From RUG14515 sp045117995 (GTDB lineage: Bacteria; Bacillota_I; Bacilli_A; RFN20; CAG-826), in NCBI GenBank assembly GCA_045117995.1, contig JBGUOH010000003.1, positions 124,001 through 188,000 of the forward strand: DNA of 64,000 nt, given 5' to 3'. Under the pieces are notes generated by a model. The model made no database searches. It saw only the letters and a list, made by a program, of their open reading frames with translations, and had not been told where the DNA came from. Below are positions 41,540-50,745 of the stretch, in pieces; positions within the stretch are counted from its first letter, which is position 1, and the number at the start of each line of letters is the position of its first letter. Made by a program: the position numbers and the translations under genes.

Positions 41540-44424
41540 ATAAGCGTAAGCTAATTACATTCGTTTGGAGCAGTATCATCTTCGGCTGCTTAATAAGCGG
41601 TATTTTTGCTTCTGTTGCTTGGTTTGCGTCTGCTAATAAATTCGATGTCGATATTACAGGATCTGTTGTTAAAGAATACTTTCATGGAAATGGTACTGGT
41701 ACAGCTGAAAACCCATTTATCATTACGAGGCCAATCCATTATTACCATCTAGTGGAACTCTTCCAAAGAGAAACTTCTTTGGGCGCTAATGCTAGATTTG
41801 GTAAGGATTATCTATATTTCCAAGTAGGTTTGGATCTTGATAATGATGGTGATTTAGAAGTATATGCTTATGACAATCAAGGCATTTATTTAGGTACAGA
41901 TGAATCACCTCGTTATTCCGAAGTTTTGAACATGGCTTATTATTCAGGTGAAAATGCATTAATGCCAGTTGGCACTAGTCAAGTACCATTTATCGGCTCA
42001 TTTAATGGAAGCGCAAATGAAGGAATATCTATTGCTAACCTTAACATCAAATGTTCTGAAAAAGTTTTAGTTGATAGTGTTGAGACAGTTAGAAAAACTA
42101 GTGACGTAGGTATATTTGGCTTCGTTTCTGACTTAGATGAAAATAGCAACCCAACAATTATTCAAAACTTAAATGTCGATGGTTTAACAATTGATTTAAC
42201 TGGCGTTGATTCTTCAGCGGCCACATCTACCACCGATGTTTCTCATACTACTGCACACTCGGGTAGTGCGAACGTTGGTTATATAGCCGGTCACGTTCAA
42301 ACATATACAAGTTGTTTAACACAAGGGGCAACAGACTCTTCGCCTCTTTGTGATGTTTATGTTGATAACGCCACTATTCAAGGTGGCGCAGGTTCCCTTT
42401 GCAACTATGGCTACATAGGTTTAGTTGATACTATCACTGGTAAATCGACTACATCTATCTCTACTATTGTTACTAATTTGAGTACTGGTACTGGTGGCGG
42501 CCAAGGTCAGGGTGATAACTGGGGTGGCTCTATTAACATCAAAGCATTAAACCTTCGTTTTTATAACATGCTCAATGTTACTACGACGAATGGTATTGCT
42601 ACCGATGATCCTAGTACGCATCACCCAACAGCGTCTACTAATAACACTGAAAGTAATGTAACTGAAGGAAAAACATTTTTAAGTAAATTGAGCTATCACT
42701 ACAAGAATTCAGGCGCAAAAAACCAGCATAGATATTATTCGGATGATTATAACAAATTATCTATTGCTACTTATGGTAATGGTAACAGTTCCAATACGAA
42801 GATGGATAATTCTCCACTTAATCAAGTAACTCTATACTGTTTGGAGGACTCAAGAACCAAAACAGCCACTCACTATGAGACTTCTAATTCAAACTCATTG
42901 AGTAATTATTCCACTGCACTTCCTGGTTCTATTCTTCCGCTAAATGTTGATACTAAAGAAAATGGTTACGAGACGCTACATTCCTCTGATAAAGGATATA
43001 ATACTGGTTACATAATCGGCGGACAAACTGGGACTAGTTATTCAGGCGGTAATTCGTCATATTCCAATTGTTATTATTACAACACAACAGTTAGAACCGC
43101 TTCGTCTTCAATACAATATATACAAAACTCAATTAATTCCTCGTCCACTTTTAATAATTCGAGGTTGGAAGTTTTAACAAACTTATACAAGGCATATGAC
43201 ACTAGCAAAACAACAGCACAGAACTTTGCGAGAATTAAAGATTCTTATAATCAAAACAATGCAAGCGTTTCTACGGGCATGTCTAATATAACAAGTGGTA
43301 GGGCAGAACAAAGAGAAATTCTTTCAACAAGCTTTCATTCATATACTGGTGCTAGAGCCAGTCTCGGAAACGGAGAAGATGGAATTCTCGACTCCGCTTC
43401 ATATATTCATGGCTTACACTTCTTGAATGGCATTGTCAGCAGTAGTGCTATTGAAACTGCAGATAATATTTACATTAACAGTGCTACTCCATTAGACAAT
43501 TATGAATTCCCTAGAGGTTCTTTGGACTTCAATTTGAAGGAAAAGGGATACATTAGTTTCTTTGCTGGTTCATATCAAGCTGCTTCTTCAACATGTGATG
43601 GATTCTTCTCTTTATACACCGTTAGTCGAAGCACAACGGATTCTGGTAGCACAATTTCCAGTATCAAGGAAATTGATAAAATCTATAACAATCCTGATAA
43701 CGCAACAAAGACGGATTACCCATATATTTACAAACTTAGAGGAGAAAACACATATACAACAGGAGGAAATAATACTGTTTCGTTATCTAATCAACAAATA
43801 GCAGCTTTGGAATTGCAATTTGATTGTGAATACATTAGACACGATCCTCCTCTTGATAGCGCCATTTATTATTTTGAAATACCTACAAACAAGGGTGAAT
43901 ATGTCATGGGTAACGCTGATAATGCTGGTAACCAAACAGGTGCGACCGCAGGTGCATATTTAATGTATTTGGATATCGCCGCAACAGCAGGTGAGCAACA
44001 ACAAGCGACTCATAATCAAGAAAACATGATTAGTGATTCTCCTTTGTTTACACAAATTGACTTCCAAACAGATACGTTTGTTACTAACTCATGTTTTAAT
44101 GTAGCCTTTGTTATTCCAGATGGTGCCACAAAAGAATTGTTCTCTATTAAAATCACAAATAGCACTGTTACACACGAAGGACATGACTATTTCTGTTATG
44201 AAGTTATTATTGTTAACACAACGCAAAGTATCTTTACTATTAGTGCTTTGCTAATGGATAACGACTCTATCGCAACTAATGATTATTATTACATGTATGC
44301 GATAAAGTATAACACTGGAACAAGAACAGAATACTTTAATAGTAATACCTTTGATGGTGCAGGCAGTGGAACTGCTATGACGCCACGCTATTCAGCTCCT
44401 CAGCAACAACAAGGTGGAGATTAA
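41536..44424 (+). CDS. Large exported surface protein with AWF-type signal
   Basis: 962 residues. Signal region ends ISGIFASVAWFASANK. Residues about 50-130 (GTAENPFIITRPIHYYHLVELFQRE ... YLYFQVGLDLDNDGD, seen in pieces) resemble the first domain of repetitive Firmicutes surface proteins that begin with ENP-(F/Y)-I-I-x-x-P. The rest is Ser/Thr/Asn/Tyr-rich and beta-strand-like, with no LPxTG and no C-terminal membrane helix. It overlaps the upstream gene (ATGA) and is cotranscribed under the c-di-GMP riboswitch. Function as adhesin or matrix component is inference. Confidence 0.6.
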   Translation: MNKRKLITFVWSSIIFGCLISGIFASVAWFASANKFDVDITGSVVKEYFHGNGTGTAENPFIITRPIHYYHLVELFQRETSLGANARFGKDYLYFQVGLDLDNDGDLEVYAYDNQGIYLGTDESPRYSEVLNMAYYSGENALMPVGTSQVPFIGSFNGSANEGISIANLNIKCSEKVLVDSVETVRKTSDVGIFGFVSDLDENSNPTIIQNLNVDGLTIDLTGVDSSAATSTTDVSHTTAHSGSANVGYIAGHVQTYTSCLTQGATDSSPLCDVYVDNATIQGGAGSLCNYGYIGLVDTITGKSTTSISTIVTNLSTGTGGGQGQGDNWGGSINIKALNLRFYNMLNVTTTNGIATDDPSTHHPTASTNNTESNVTEGKTFLSKLSYHYKNSGAKNQHRYYSDDYNKLSIATYGNGNSSNTKMDNSPLNQVTLYCLEDSRTKTATHYETSNSNSLSNYSTALPGSILPLNVDTKENGYETLHSSDKGYNTGYIIGGQTGTSYSGGNSSYSNCYYYNTTVRTASSSIQYIQNSINSSSTFNNSRLEVLTNLYKAYDTSKTTAQNFARIKDSYNQNNASVSTGMSNITSGRAEQREILSTSFHSYTGARASLGNGEDGILDSASYIHGLHFLNGIVSSSAIETADNIYINSATPLDNYEFPRGSLDFNLKEKGYISFFAGSYQAASSTCDGFFSLYTVSRSTTDSGSTISSIKEIDKIYNNPDNATKTDYPYIYKLRGENTYTTGGNNTVSLSNQQIAALELQFDCEYIRHDPPLDSAIYYFEIPTNKGEYVMGNADNAGNQTGATAGAYLMYLDIAATAGEQQQATHNQENMISDSPLFTQIDFQTDTFVTNSCFNVAFVIPDGATKELFSIKITNSTVTHEGHDYFCYEVIIVNTTQSIFTISALLMDNDSIATNDYYYMYAIKYNTGTRTEYFNSNTFDGAGSGTAMTPRYSAPQQQQGGD

Positions 44425-44440
44425 TTAATAAACACTTATT

Positions 44441-44470
44441 AAGCCCTGAAAAAACGGGGCTTTTTTTGTT
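44441..44470 (+). terminator. Intrinsic terminator
   Basis: AGCCCTG / CGGGGCT stem (one G-U) with an A-rich loop, then seven T. Confidence 0.85.
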
Positions 44471-44493
44471 TTTCCATAAACGTAATGTATAAT
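44466..44493 (+). promoter_or_regulatory. Leaderless-type promoter
   Basis: TTGTTT (44466-44471), overlapping the terminator T-run, 16 bases, TATAAT (44488-44493). ATG is eight bases on, with no ribosome site. Confidence 0.65.
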
Positions 44494-44501
44494 ATTAAGT
44501 G

Positions 44502-45065
44502 ATGGAAAACCAAGATAATATCAACACAAATAAGCCACAACCGCTTAAAAGAATGTCGCGTAGGGAAAGAAGACATGCTGATTTACCTGGTGACCCTCTT
44601 AAAGGTAGAGCGTTATATAAATGGTCAGCATTTGTTTTTGTCTTAGCTATGTTTGGAGCAGCCCTCACTTGCTTTGTTTATGTCTTACCTATTTTGCTTC
44701 CAGTTTTAGGCACCATGATTATATTAGCGTGGCTTATCGCGATTGTTGCTATTTCTATATTCACGCTCTTTATGATTTGGTATAGCGATGACGCTAAATC
44801 ATTCTTTGATGGTTGGATAAACTTTGGTAGATCCTTCTTTGATGTTGGTAGAGACGCTGATAGATTGGCTTATAGAGCGGTACCAGTAGTTCTTATTGTC
44901 GGTGGTGCGCTTCTTATTATCTGTTGGTCTATGCTATCAATTGGTTTATCAACTGATAAGGCAAGAAAAAAATCATATATTGGTATGATGATAGCCCTCG
45001 GAATCATTACACTTGTTTACGCTATATTCTTCTTTGTAAATCTCAGGAAATATTATTTCTTGTAG
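44502..45065 (+). CDS. Four-span membrane protein of unknown function
   Basis: 187 residues from ATG 44502; an adjacent in-frame GTG at 44499 is possible. A polar basic N-terminus (about 1-40) precedes four hydrophobic segments (about 44-66, 69-92, 128-148, 160-182). The loop between the second and third contains WYSDDAKSFFDGWINFGRSFFDVGRDADR. No family was recognised. It is read from a TATAAT eight bases before the ATG. Confidence 0.55.
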   Translation: MENQDNINTNKPQPLKRMSRRERRHADLPGDPLKGRALYKWSAFVFVLAMFGAALTCFVYVLPILLPVLGTMIILAWLIAIVAISIFTLFMIWYSDDAKSFFDGWINFGRSFFDVGRDADRLAYRAVPVVLIVGGALLIICWSMLSIGLSTDKARKKSYIGMMIALGIITLVYAIFFFVNLRKYYFL

Positions 45066-45119
45066 CAGTTTTCTATATTTGTTATTGTCTTATTTAGTGA
45101 AAACGGAGAACTCCCCTCT

Positions 45120-47117
45120 ATGAAAAAAGCTAAGACAATATTATTCGCAGGCTTAATACTCCTATTAACAGCCTGCCATGAAACATATGATCACGTTTCA
45201 GATGCTCATGATGGTATCAGTGGTGGAACCATTGGTCTATATATTTTCATAGTGCTCTTCTGTTTCGCTTTCTTAGCGGGTGGTATTCCTTTACTTGTTT
45301 TTGGTATTAGATCACTCAAAAGAAAACCTGAACGTAAAGGTAGACCAATTACTCGTGTCACCTTTGGTGGTGTCATGGTGTCCGTTGGGGTACTTAGTGT
45401 AATTCTTGTGACCTTATCATTCTTCAATAATGAATTCATGATTCCTGAGTCCCGTAACTACAAATCAGTGGCGAAGGTGTTAGAAAAAGCTAAAACCGAA
45501 GAGGTAACCCATTTCCGTTGTTCCAGTAGAGGATATAACAGAAACGAATATCTTATAGACGAAGGGTTAACATTAAAAGATTCCCTTAAAGATATCACCT
45601 ATAAATCAATTGCTAAAAAAGATAAAGACATCAAACATGGTGCTTCCCTAATGTACTATGTTGATTTAAATACAAAGAATAATGGTGATGTTTATCCATT
45701 CTCTGAAATCCGTATCTATGAAGATGGTTATTGTTATGTTGACTACGTTAAAGAATATAACCATAGAACAGCTTCATTCTTTTATCAAATCGATAGTACC
45801 ACCGCGAAAACAGTGGTGACTCTAGCGGAAGAGAAAAATGATGCATATAGAAACCGTCAATATCAAGCCCAAATGGCGGAATATAAAAAGTGTACAACCG
45901 ATAACTTCTTTAGATCTGTCTCTAATAAAGAAAATGTTTCAGGGGCATTGTATTATGATGGCTATGGTCACTCTTTCTCTTTCAAGAAGGAAGGAATCGA
46001 TATCATTAGTGACTTCCGTTATACGGAAAACGAAAAAGCTAAATATAACTCCAGCGACTTATTATTGATCCTAAGTAATAGTCCTTATGACTTCCGTTTG
46101 TACAAGAGTGCAGAGAACGAATATTGTATCGTTGTTAATTATTCATCATCTGATTTTGGTTTGCTTACCCGTTGTTATTCCATTAGAGAGGTAGATGCTG
46201 AAGAAATCTATCGTCTTGCGGTTGAATACTATAAAGAACATAATCCACAGTTATTTGATGAATCTGTTCATAAAGAACAAGGTAAGATTGAAAACTTCTT
46301 GGCGCGTATTCCTGCAAATAACTATGACTTATCATCCGTCTACTATAACGGGGCAAAGCATTCAATAAACTTCTTTACTAATGCATTAAACAATATCAGT
46401 GAATTAACATATACAATCACTGAACAATCACAAATCAATCCAAAAGATGAAATCGTTCATATTGAAACTTCATTTAAAGAAGCACTAATGGTCAGTGGAA
46501 AAAAGTGCTATTGGACATTTGAACTACATGGTGATTATGAAAATAGTAAAGATTATTACATCAAACTCACCTATACATACAGAGATGTTTTTGAAACTGA
46601 AAATGAAATAGTGCTCTACTACACTGTTAGTGACGCTGATGGCAAAACCATCCATGATACTGCTTTAGAGTTACTCAAACAGGAAAGCCCGGAAATCTAT
46701 TATTATCAACAATTCGAAGAAGGTAAGCTTGAAAACTTCTTCGCTGAAGTGGTGAAGCAAGAAAATAAGCGCAGTGCTTATCATTACGATAACACATGGT
46801 ACTCCTTAACCGTGGGTATCGATGACCTTGTGACAGTTAGTAATTTCACTTACACCCCATCCACTAAAACACATAAATCTTCAGGAACAGTATTAAGAAT
46901 TGGCTATCAATCACCAAGTTGGACATTCGCGTTACAAAAGAACAATGGTACTGATTGTTATTACTACGTCACTCTTAGATATTCGTTTGAGATTGAAACA
47001 AATGTAACCTTTAATCACACTTATCAATATGATATCTCCGATGAAGATGGAGCAGCCTTACAAGCGATGTTCCATCAACTTTGCCAAGATCAATATCAAG
47101 GAGTTATTGGAGACTAG
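45120..47117 (+). CDS. Membrane-anchored protein with three repeated domains
   Basis: 665 residues. The N-terminus resembles a lipoprotein signal (LLLTACHE), followed by two more hydrophobic segments (about 38-62 and 80-102). The remainder carries a unit of about 130-150 residues repeated three times, beginning TDNFFRSVSNKENVSGALYYDG, KIENFLARIPANNYDLSSVYYNG and KLENFFAEVVKQENKRSAYHYDN. Each continues with a strand of the type (I)S(D/E)(F/L)(R/T)YT. The family is not recognised. If Cys19 is lipidated the further spans are unusual, so the first segment may instead be a plain membrane helix. A terminator follows. Confidence 0.55.
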   Translation: MKKAKTILFAGLILLLTACHETYDHVSDAHDGISGGTIGLYIFIVLFCFAFLAGGIPLLVFGIRSLKRKPERKGRPITRVTFGGVMVSVGVLSVILVTLSFFNNEFMIPESRNYKSVAKVLEKAKTEEVTHFRCSSRGYNRNEYLIDEGLTLKDSLKDITYKSIAKKDKDIKHGASLMYYVDLNTKNNGDVYPFSEIRIYEDGYCYVDYVKEYNHRTASFFYQIDSTTAKTVVTLAEEKNDAYRNRQYQAQMAEYKKCTTDNFFRSVSNKENVSGALYYDGYGHSFSFKKEGIDIISDFRYTENEKAKYNSSDLLLILSNSPYDFRLYKSAENEYCIVVNYSSSDFGLLTRCYSIREVDAEEIYRLAVEYYKEHNPQLFDESVHKEQGKIENFLARIPANNYDLSSVYYNGAKHSINFFTNALNNISELTYTITEQSQINPKDEIVHIETSFKEALMVSGKKCYWTFELHGDYENSKDYYIKLTYTYRDVFETENEIVLYYTVSDADGKTIHDTALELLKQESPEIYYYQQFEEGKLENFFAEVVKQENKRSAYHYDNTWYSLTVGIDDLVTVSNFTYTPSTKTHKSSGTVLRIGYQSPSWTFALQKNNGTDCYYYVTLRYSFEIETNVTFNHTYQYDISDEDGAALQAMFHQLCQDQYQGVIGD

Positions 47118-47126
47118 ATAAAATAA

Positions 47127-47160
47127 AACACCCTTCAACTTCGAAAGGTGTTTTTTATTA
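47127..47160 (+). terminator. Intrinsic terminator
   Basis: AACACC(C)TT / AAGGTGTT stem around a ten-base loop, then TTTTTATT. Confidence 0.85.
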
Positions 47161-47165
47161 AACTT

Positions 47166-47240
47166 TGGCTGGGGTGACTGGGATCGAACCAGTGAATGGT
47201 GAATTCAGAGTCCACTGCCTTACCGCTTGGCTACACCCCA
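47166..47240 (-). tRNA. tRNA-Gln (anticodon CTG)
   Basis: 75 bases on the reverse strand. TGGGGTG pairs with CACCCCA, then G and encoded CCA. The anticodon arm GTGGA-CTCTGAA-TTCAC gives CTG, reading CAG. T-arm GGTTCGATCC is present. Confidence 0.95.
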
Positions 47241-47241
47241 A

Positions 47242-47493
47242 TTAGTCTTGATTTGGGTCGTATAAGCGGACTTCAGTCACACCTGGTACTTCTTCTTGAA
47301 GAATGACTTCCACAAGATCTTTAATATCGTTATTCGCGTATGCGCAGTCCTGGCAAGCGCCATGGAGAGTGACATAAACCACGCCATCAACAAAAGAAAC
47401 AAAAGACACATCGCCCCCGTCTCTTTGGAGGAAATGTCTGATTTTGTCTAGTGTCGCAGTAATGAGTTTTTCGGTATCGTCTTTCATATCCAA
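47242..47493 (-). CDS. NifU-like Fe-S scaffold domain protein
   Basis: 83 residues, a stand-alone NifU C-terminal domain. ALDKIRHFLQRDGGDVSFV is followed by the cluster-binding CxxC in LHGACQDCAYAN and by DLVEVILQEEVPGVTEV. Such proteins (Nfu type) bind and hand over [4Fe-4S] or [2Fe-2S] clusters. It lies one base from tRNA-Gln, sharing the strand. The start is the only ATG that keeps the full domain. Confidence 0.9.
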   Translation of the reverse strand: MDMKDDTEKLITATLDKIRHFLQRDGGDVSFVSFVDGVVYVTLHGACQDCAYANNDIKDLVEVILQEEVPGVTEVRLYDPNQD

Positions 47494-47571
47494 GTTAAGA
47501 TATTAGCACAATCAAATAAAAATGTTCACTTAAATGATAAAAAATATTATTTACTACTATATAATATTGGT

Positions 47572-47985
47572 ATGAAAATTAATCTCGATGAATACGATAA
47601 CGTTAATTCTTTGATTTCTGGTTTATTTCAATTTGGGGAAAACGAACTATTCTCTCAAGTCGCTTTAGGGGTGACCGAAGAAGAGTTCCTCCTTTATGAT
47701 GACCATCGTCCAACTGATAAAAACAATGGTGTTTATCACTATACAGTAAAGAAACGTTTTAAAGTTAATAAATATGACTTTGTCATCGATGAAACAATCA
47801 GAGGTAACCCTGAGTTATCTAATTATGGTCGCTTATTCTTCTATAGTACAGATGAAGAAAGATGCTTTGAATTCTACTATATGGTTAATGATAGAAGAGA
47901 AGTTAATAAGTTCTTAAAATATCTTAATTCTTTAGGTCTATCGAACACTAAAACAAGCACTAAAATCAAAGCGACACAATTCTAA
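47572..47985 (+). CDS. Hypothetical cytoplasmic protein
   Basis: 137 residues, hydrophilic, mixed alpha/beta, with no signal or membrane segment. The central part (VKKRFKVNKYDFVIDETIRGNPELSNYGRLFFYS) has alternating strands, as in small PH-like domains, but this is too weak for an assignment. TATAAT at 47560-47565 is six bases before the ATG with no ribosome site, a further leaderless candidate. Confidence 0.5.
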   Translation: MKINLDEYDNVNSLISGLFQFGENELFSQVALGVTEEEFLLYDDHRPTDKNNGVYHYTVKKRFKVNKYDFVIDETIRGNPELSNYGRLFFYSTDEERCFEFYYMVNDRREVNKFLKYLNSLGLSNTKTSTKIKATQF

Positions 47986-48069
47986 TAATCACAAGTAAGT
48001 CTTTTATTAAAAATAAATTAGCCTTTCTTTTTTTCTAGAAACATATAAGATATGTAACCGTATATTATT

Positions 48070-49392
48070 ATGGCTAAAGAAAAGTTAACTATCGCTGAAC
48101 AGCTCGCTAAAAGAGAATATAAAACTCCAGGTAATCTTGCTTGGTTCTTTTATGGTGTATTAGCGAGATTACCATTCTTTGGTCCTAAATATCATGTTAC
48201 TTATAAGAAAATTGATGATATTAATAAATACAAAGGTCCCGCTTTTATTATTTGGAATCATCAATCTAGAAGAGACTATTTATTCTTAAAGAATTTAATC
48301 GCTCCACATAAATTTAATATGCTCGCGGGTTATCAAGAATTCTTTAGAAAGAAATTTGTCTGGTTATTTAAACAAGCCCAAGTTATTCCAAAGAAGAACT
48401 TCACTAACGATCCAAAGAGCATTAGAGCGATGGACCGTATCATCAAAAGTGGTGGTACAATTGCCTTCGCTCCAGAAGGTACATCATCAATATTCGGTCA
48501 TAACCAACCAATCGTTCCAGGTACTGGTAGATTCTTGAAATACTATCGTATCCCTGTTTACTTTATGAAATTAGAGGGTGCTTATCTCACCTCTCATAAA
48601 GTATGTATTGATGACCGTATTGGTAAAGTTAACGCGACTTTATCTTTGTTATTCACTCCTGAAGACTTAAAGAATATGACTCCAGAAGAAATTGATTTAA
48701 AGATTAACGAAGCTTTCCATCATGATGACTATAAATGGAATAAGACCGCTCGTATTAAATATAAGAGTAAAGGTCGTATTATGACCAATATGCAAGATAT
48801 GCTCTATAAATGTCCTAAGTGTGGTAAAGAAATGCGCATGGACGCCGCTCATAGATACATTAGATGTTTAGAATGCGGTAATGGGGCCATCATGGATGAT
48901 TATTATGATTTCCATCCATTTGATGATACTTGCAAAATCTTTGATACCCCAACTGATTGGTTAGATTGGGAAAGAGTGAGTGTCATCCATGAAATTAGAG
49001 ACAATAAAGATTTCTTTATGGAAGAAGAAGTCGATTTAGGCGAACTTCCAGAATATAAACCAGTTAAGGATAACACCAAAACATCTATCCCATGTGGTCA
49101 TGGCAAAATCAGATTTGACCATGATGGTATCCACTTCGATGGTATTAAGAATAACCAACCATGGCATTTTGACCTTTCATATAGTGTTATTTATTCCCCA
49201 ATTATTGAAAACGACTTAACTCAATTCGCTCTCGCAGTGAATGAAAAGATCTATGACTTTATTCCAAAAAATCATGTCGTAGGCAAGATAATTCTTGTCG
49301 TTGAAGAGATGCATAGATTACACTTTAATACGTGGAAAAACTTCCCTTGGAATGACTATATGTACAAGGGCACAGAATTAGAGAAGAAATAA
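48070..49392 (+). CDS. PlsC-type acyltransferase with C-terminal zinc ribbon
   Basis: 440 residues. Residues about 55-190 are a lysophospholipid acyltransferase domain with the catalytic HX4D (His64, Asp69 in NHQSRRDYL) and the acceptor-binding block FAPEGTSS. At 248-269 a zinc ribbon (Cys248, Cys251, Cys266, Cys269) is followed by about 170 residues of unknown beta-rich sequence. The usual PlsC is near 200-250 residues, so this is a fusion. It probably acylates a lysophosphatidate-like or glycolipid acceptor at the membrane. It lies two bases before the next membrane protein, probably the same operon. Confidence 0.85.
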   Translation: MAKEKLTIAEQLAKREYKTPGNLAWFFYGVLARLPFFGPKYHVTYKKIDDINKYKGPAFIIWNHQSRRDYLFLKNLIAPHKFNMLAGYQEFFRKKFVWLFKQAQVIPKKNFTNDPKSIRAMDRIIKSGGTIAFAPEGTSSIFGHNQPIVPGTGRFLKYYRIPVYFMKLEGAYLTSHKVCIDDRIGKVNATLSLLFTPEDLKNMTPEEIDLKINEAFHHDDYKWNKTARIKYKSKGRIMTNMQDMLYKCPKCGKEMRMDAAHRYIRCLECGNGAIMDDYYDFHPFDDTCKIFDTPTDWLDWERVSVIHEIRDNKDFFMEEEVDLGELPEYKPVKDNTKTSIPCGHGKIRFDHDGIHFDGIKNNQPWHFDLSYSVIYSPIIENDLTQFALAVNEKIYDFIPKNHVVGKIILVVEEMHRLHFNTWKNFPWNDYMYKGTELEKK

Positions 49393-49393
49393 T

Positions 49394-50305
49394 ATGAAAC
49401 AATACAGTTATTGGAAAAGCAAAAGACACGTGTTCCATTTTGTGATGCTCATGGTGGCCTTGCTTGCTTTAAGCATCATCTTTTGGGTTGATATCATGCA
49501 ATACATGAAACATATCGACGCGAATGGTGTGGTGGATCCAGAATATGAAAGTCCCACAACGACAGTGGTCGTTATTATGATCTTTATCACCTTTATTGTG
49601 TTTATTTTCTTTATCGTGGATTTAATTGTCTACTTCAACGTTAAGAAGAGATTAAAGAAAACTGGTAACAATATTGAAATCACTGTGAAGAGTGATGATG
49701 AAAAAGTGAACAAAGCACTAGATGAAACACAAACTAAATTCATGAGTGCTGGATTAGTCGCTGATGTTAATACTCAAACAAGTGAATTAGATGTTGAATA
49801 TGCTTATAAAATAAACAAGCTTATCAACACCAAAGAAACAGTCCCATTGTTCTTATATATTCTATATAAACCATTAGGCATTGGTTTATTAGCCCTCATT
49901 CTTATGTGCGTGGCTCTCAATATGATTTTTAATATCAATAATCCTAAGGACGCTATTTTACCAATCGTCATCAGTGTGGCGGGTAGTTTCCTTATAATTA
50001 TCTTGTTCTTCATCTTCCTAGTGGTGAGAGCCAATAACGCTAAAAAGAAAGCAGTGGAATACACTAAAGAAATTGGCATGAGAATCTATGCTGATCATTT
50101 AGAACAATACAACATTGTGACTAAAGACAATCAAGAAGCGGAAATTAGATACAAAGTCCCATTCTTAAAGATGAAATATTTAGAAACAAAAAGAGCGTTC
50201 TATTGCCGTGGTTATAACAACGGACAAGTAGTCGCTCTTAGACTTGATAAATCAGATATGCCTGGGGAGGCATTAATACTCATTAAGAATAAACTCGGTA
50301 AATAA
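49394..50305 (+). CDS. Four-span membrane protein of unknown function
   Basis: 303 residues. Two hydrophobic segments near the N-terminus (about 12-34, 55-78) and two in the middle (about 152-178, 190-215) enclose soluble loops; the C-terminal 85 residues are soluble. No family was recognised. It starts one base after the acyltransferase stop, so a lipid- or envelope-related role is possible by association only. A terminator follows. Confidence 0.55.
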   Translation: MKQYSYWKSKRHVFHFVMLMVALLALSIIFWVDIMQYMKHIDANGVVDPEYESPTTTVVVIMIFITFIVFIFFIVDLIVYFNVKKRLKKTGNNIEITVKSDDEKVNKALDETQTKFMSAGLVADVNTQTSELDVEYAYKINKLINTKETVPLFLYILYKPLGIGLLALILMCVALNMIFNINNPKDAILPIVISVAGSFLIIILFFIFLVVRANNAKKKAVEYTKEIGMRIYADHLEQYNIVTKDNQEAEIRYKVPFLKMKYLETKRAFYCRGYNNGQVVALRLDKSDMPGEALILIKNKLGK

Positions 50306-50335
50306 TCTACAAGATTAAATTACGATTTATAGCGA

Positions 50336-50366
50336 GGCCTTGGGTTAATAACAAGGCTTTTTTATT
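50336..50366 (+). terminator. Intrinsic terminator
   Basis: GCCTTG / CAAGGC stem with an AT-rich loop, then TTTTTTATTT. Confidence 0.85.
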
Positions 50367-50384
50367 TAGCTAAATGTATATCAA

Positions 50385-50417
50385 TGTATTAACAAACGCA
50401 ATACAAAATGCCATAAT
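50385..50417 (+). promoter_or_regulatory. Promoter and possible operator of the orphan antitoxin
   Basis: TTAACA (50389-50394), 17 bases, CATAAT (50412-50417). TGTATT (50385-50390) and AATACA (50400-50405) form an inverted repeat across the -35 region. Confidence 0.5.
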
Positions 50418-50442
50418 TAGAAAGAAATAGGAGATGGAAAAA

Positions 50443-50745
50443 ATGGCAATAAAAAGTGCAAATGTAATCGCAAGAGTCGAACCAGGTGTTAAAAAAGAAG
50501 CAGAGGCTGTCTTAGCAAGATTGGGAGTATCTCCATCAGCGGTAATAAACGCCTTATATCGACAAATTATTTACACTAATGGTGTGCCTTTTTCTATCGT
50601 TTTGCCTTCGAGCGTACCAACAATAGAGGATATGAATAAAGAGGACTTCGATAATAGATTAAAAGAATCTCTAGAACGCATGAAAAATGGCGAAGGCAAG
50701 CCCATCGATGAAGCTTTCGATGATATTCGCAAGAAAACTAAATAA
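50443..50745 (+). CDS. RelB/DinJ-family antitoxin without adjacent toxin
   Basis: 100 residues from ATG 50443, which has AGGAGATGG at proper distance; an ATG nine bases earlier is too close to that site. The N-terminus ANVIARVEPGVKKEAEAVLARLGVSPSAVINALYRQI is a ribbon-helix-helix antitoxin domain. The next gene, glyA, is on the other strand and its stop is immediately adjacent, so there is no partner toxin here. It may be a leftover, an antidote to a chromosomal or plasmid toxin elsewhere, or a plain regulator. Confidence 0.8.
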   Translation: MAIKSANVIARVEPGVKKEAEAVLARLGVSPSAVINALYRQIIYTNGVPFSIVLPSSVPTIEDMNKEDFDNRLKESLERMKNGEGKPIDEAFDDIRKKTK

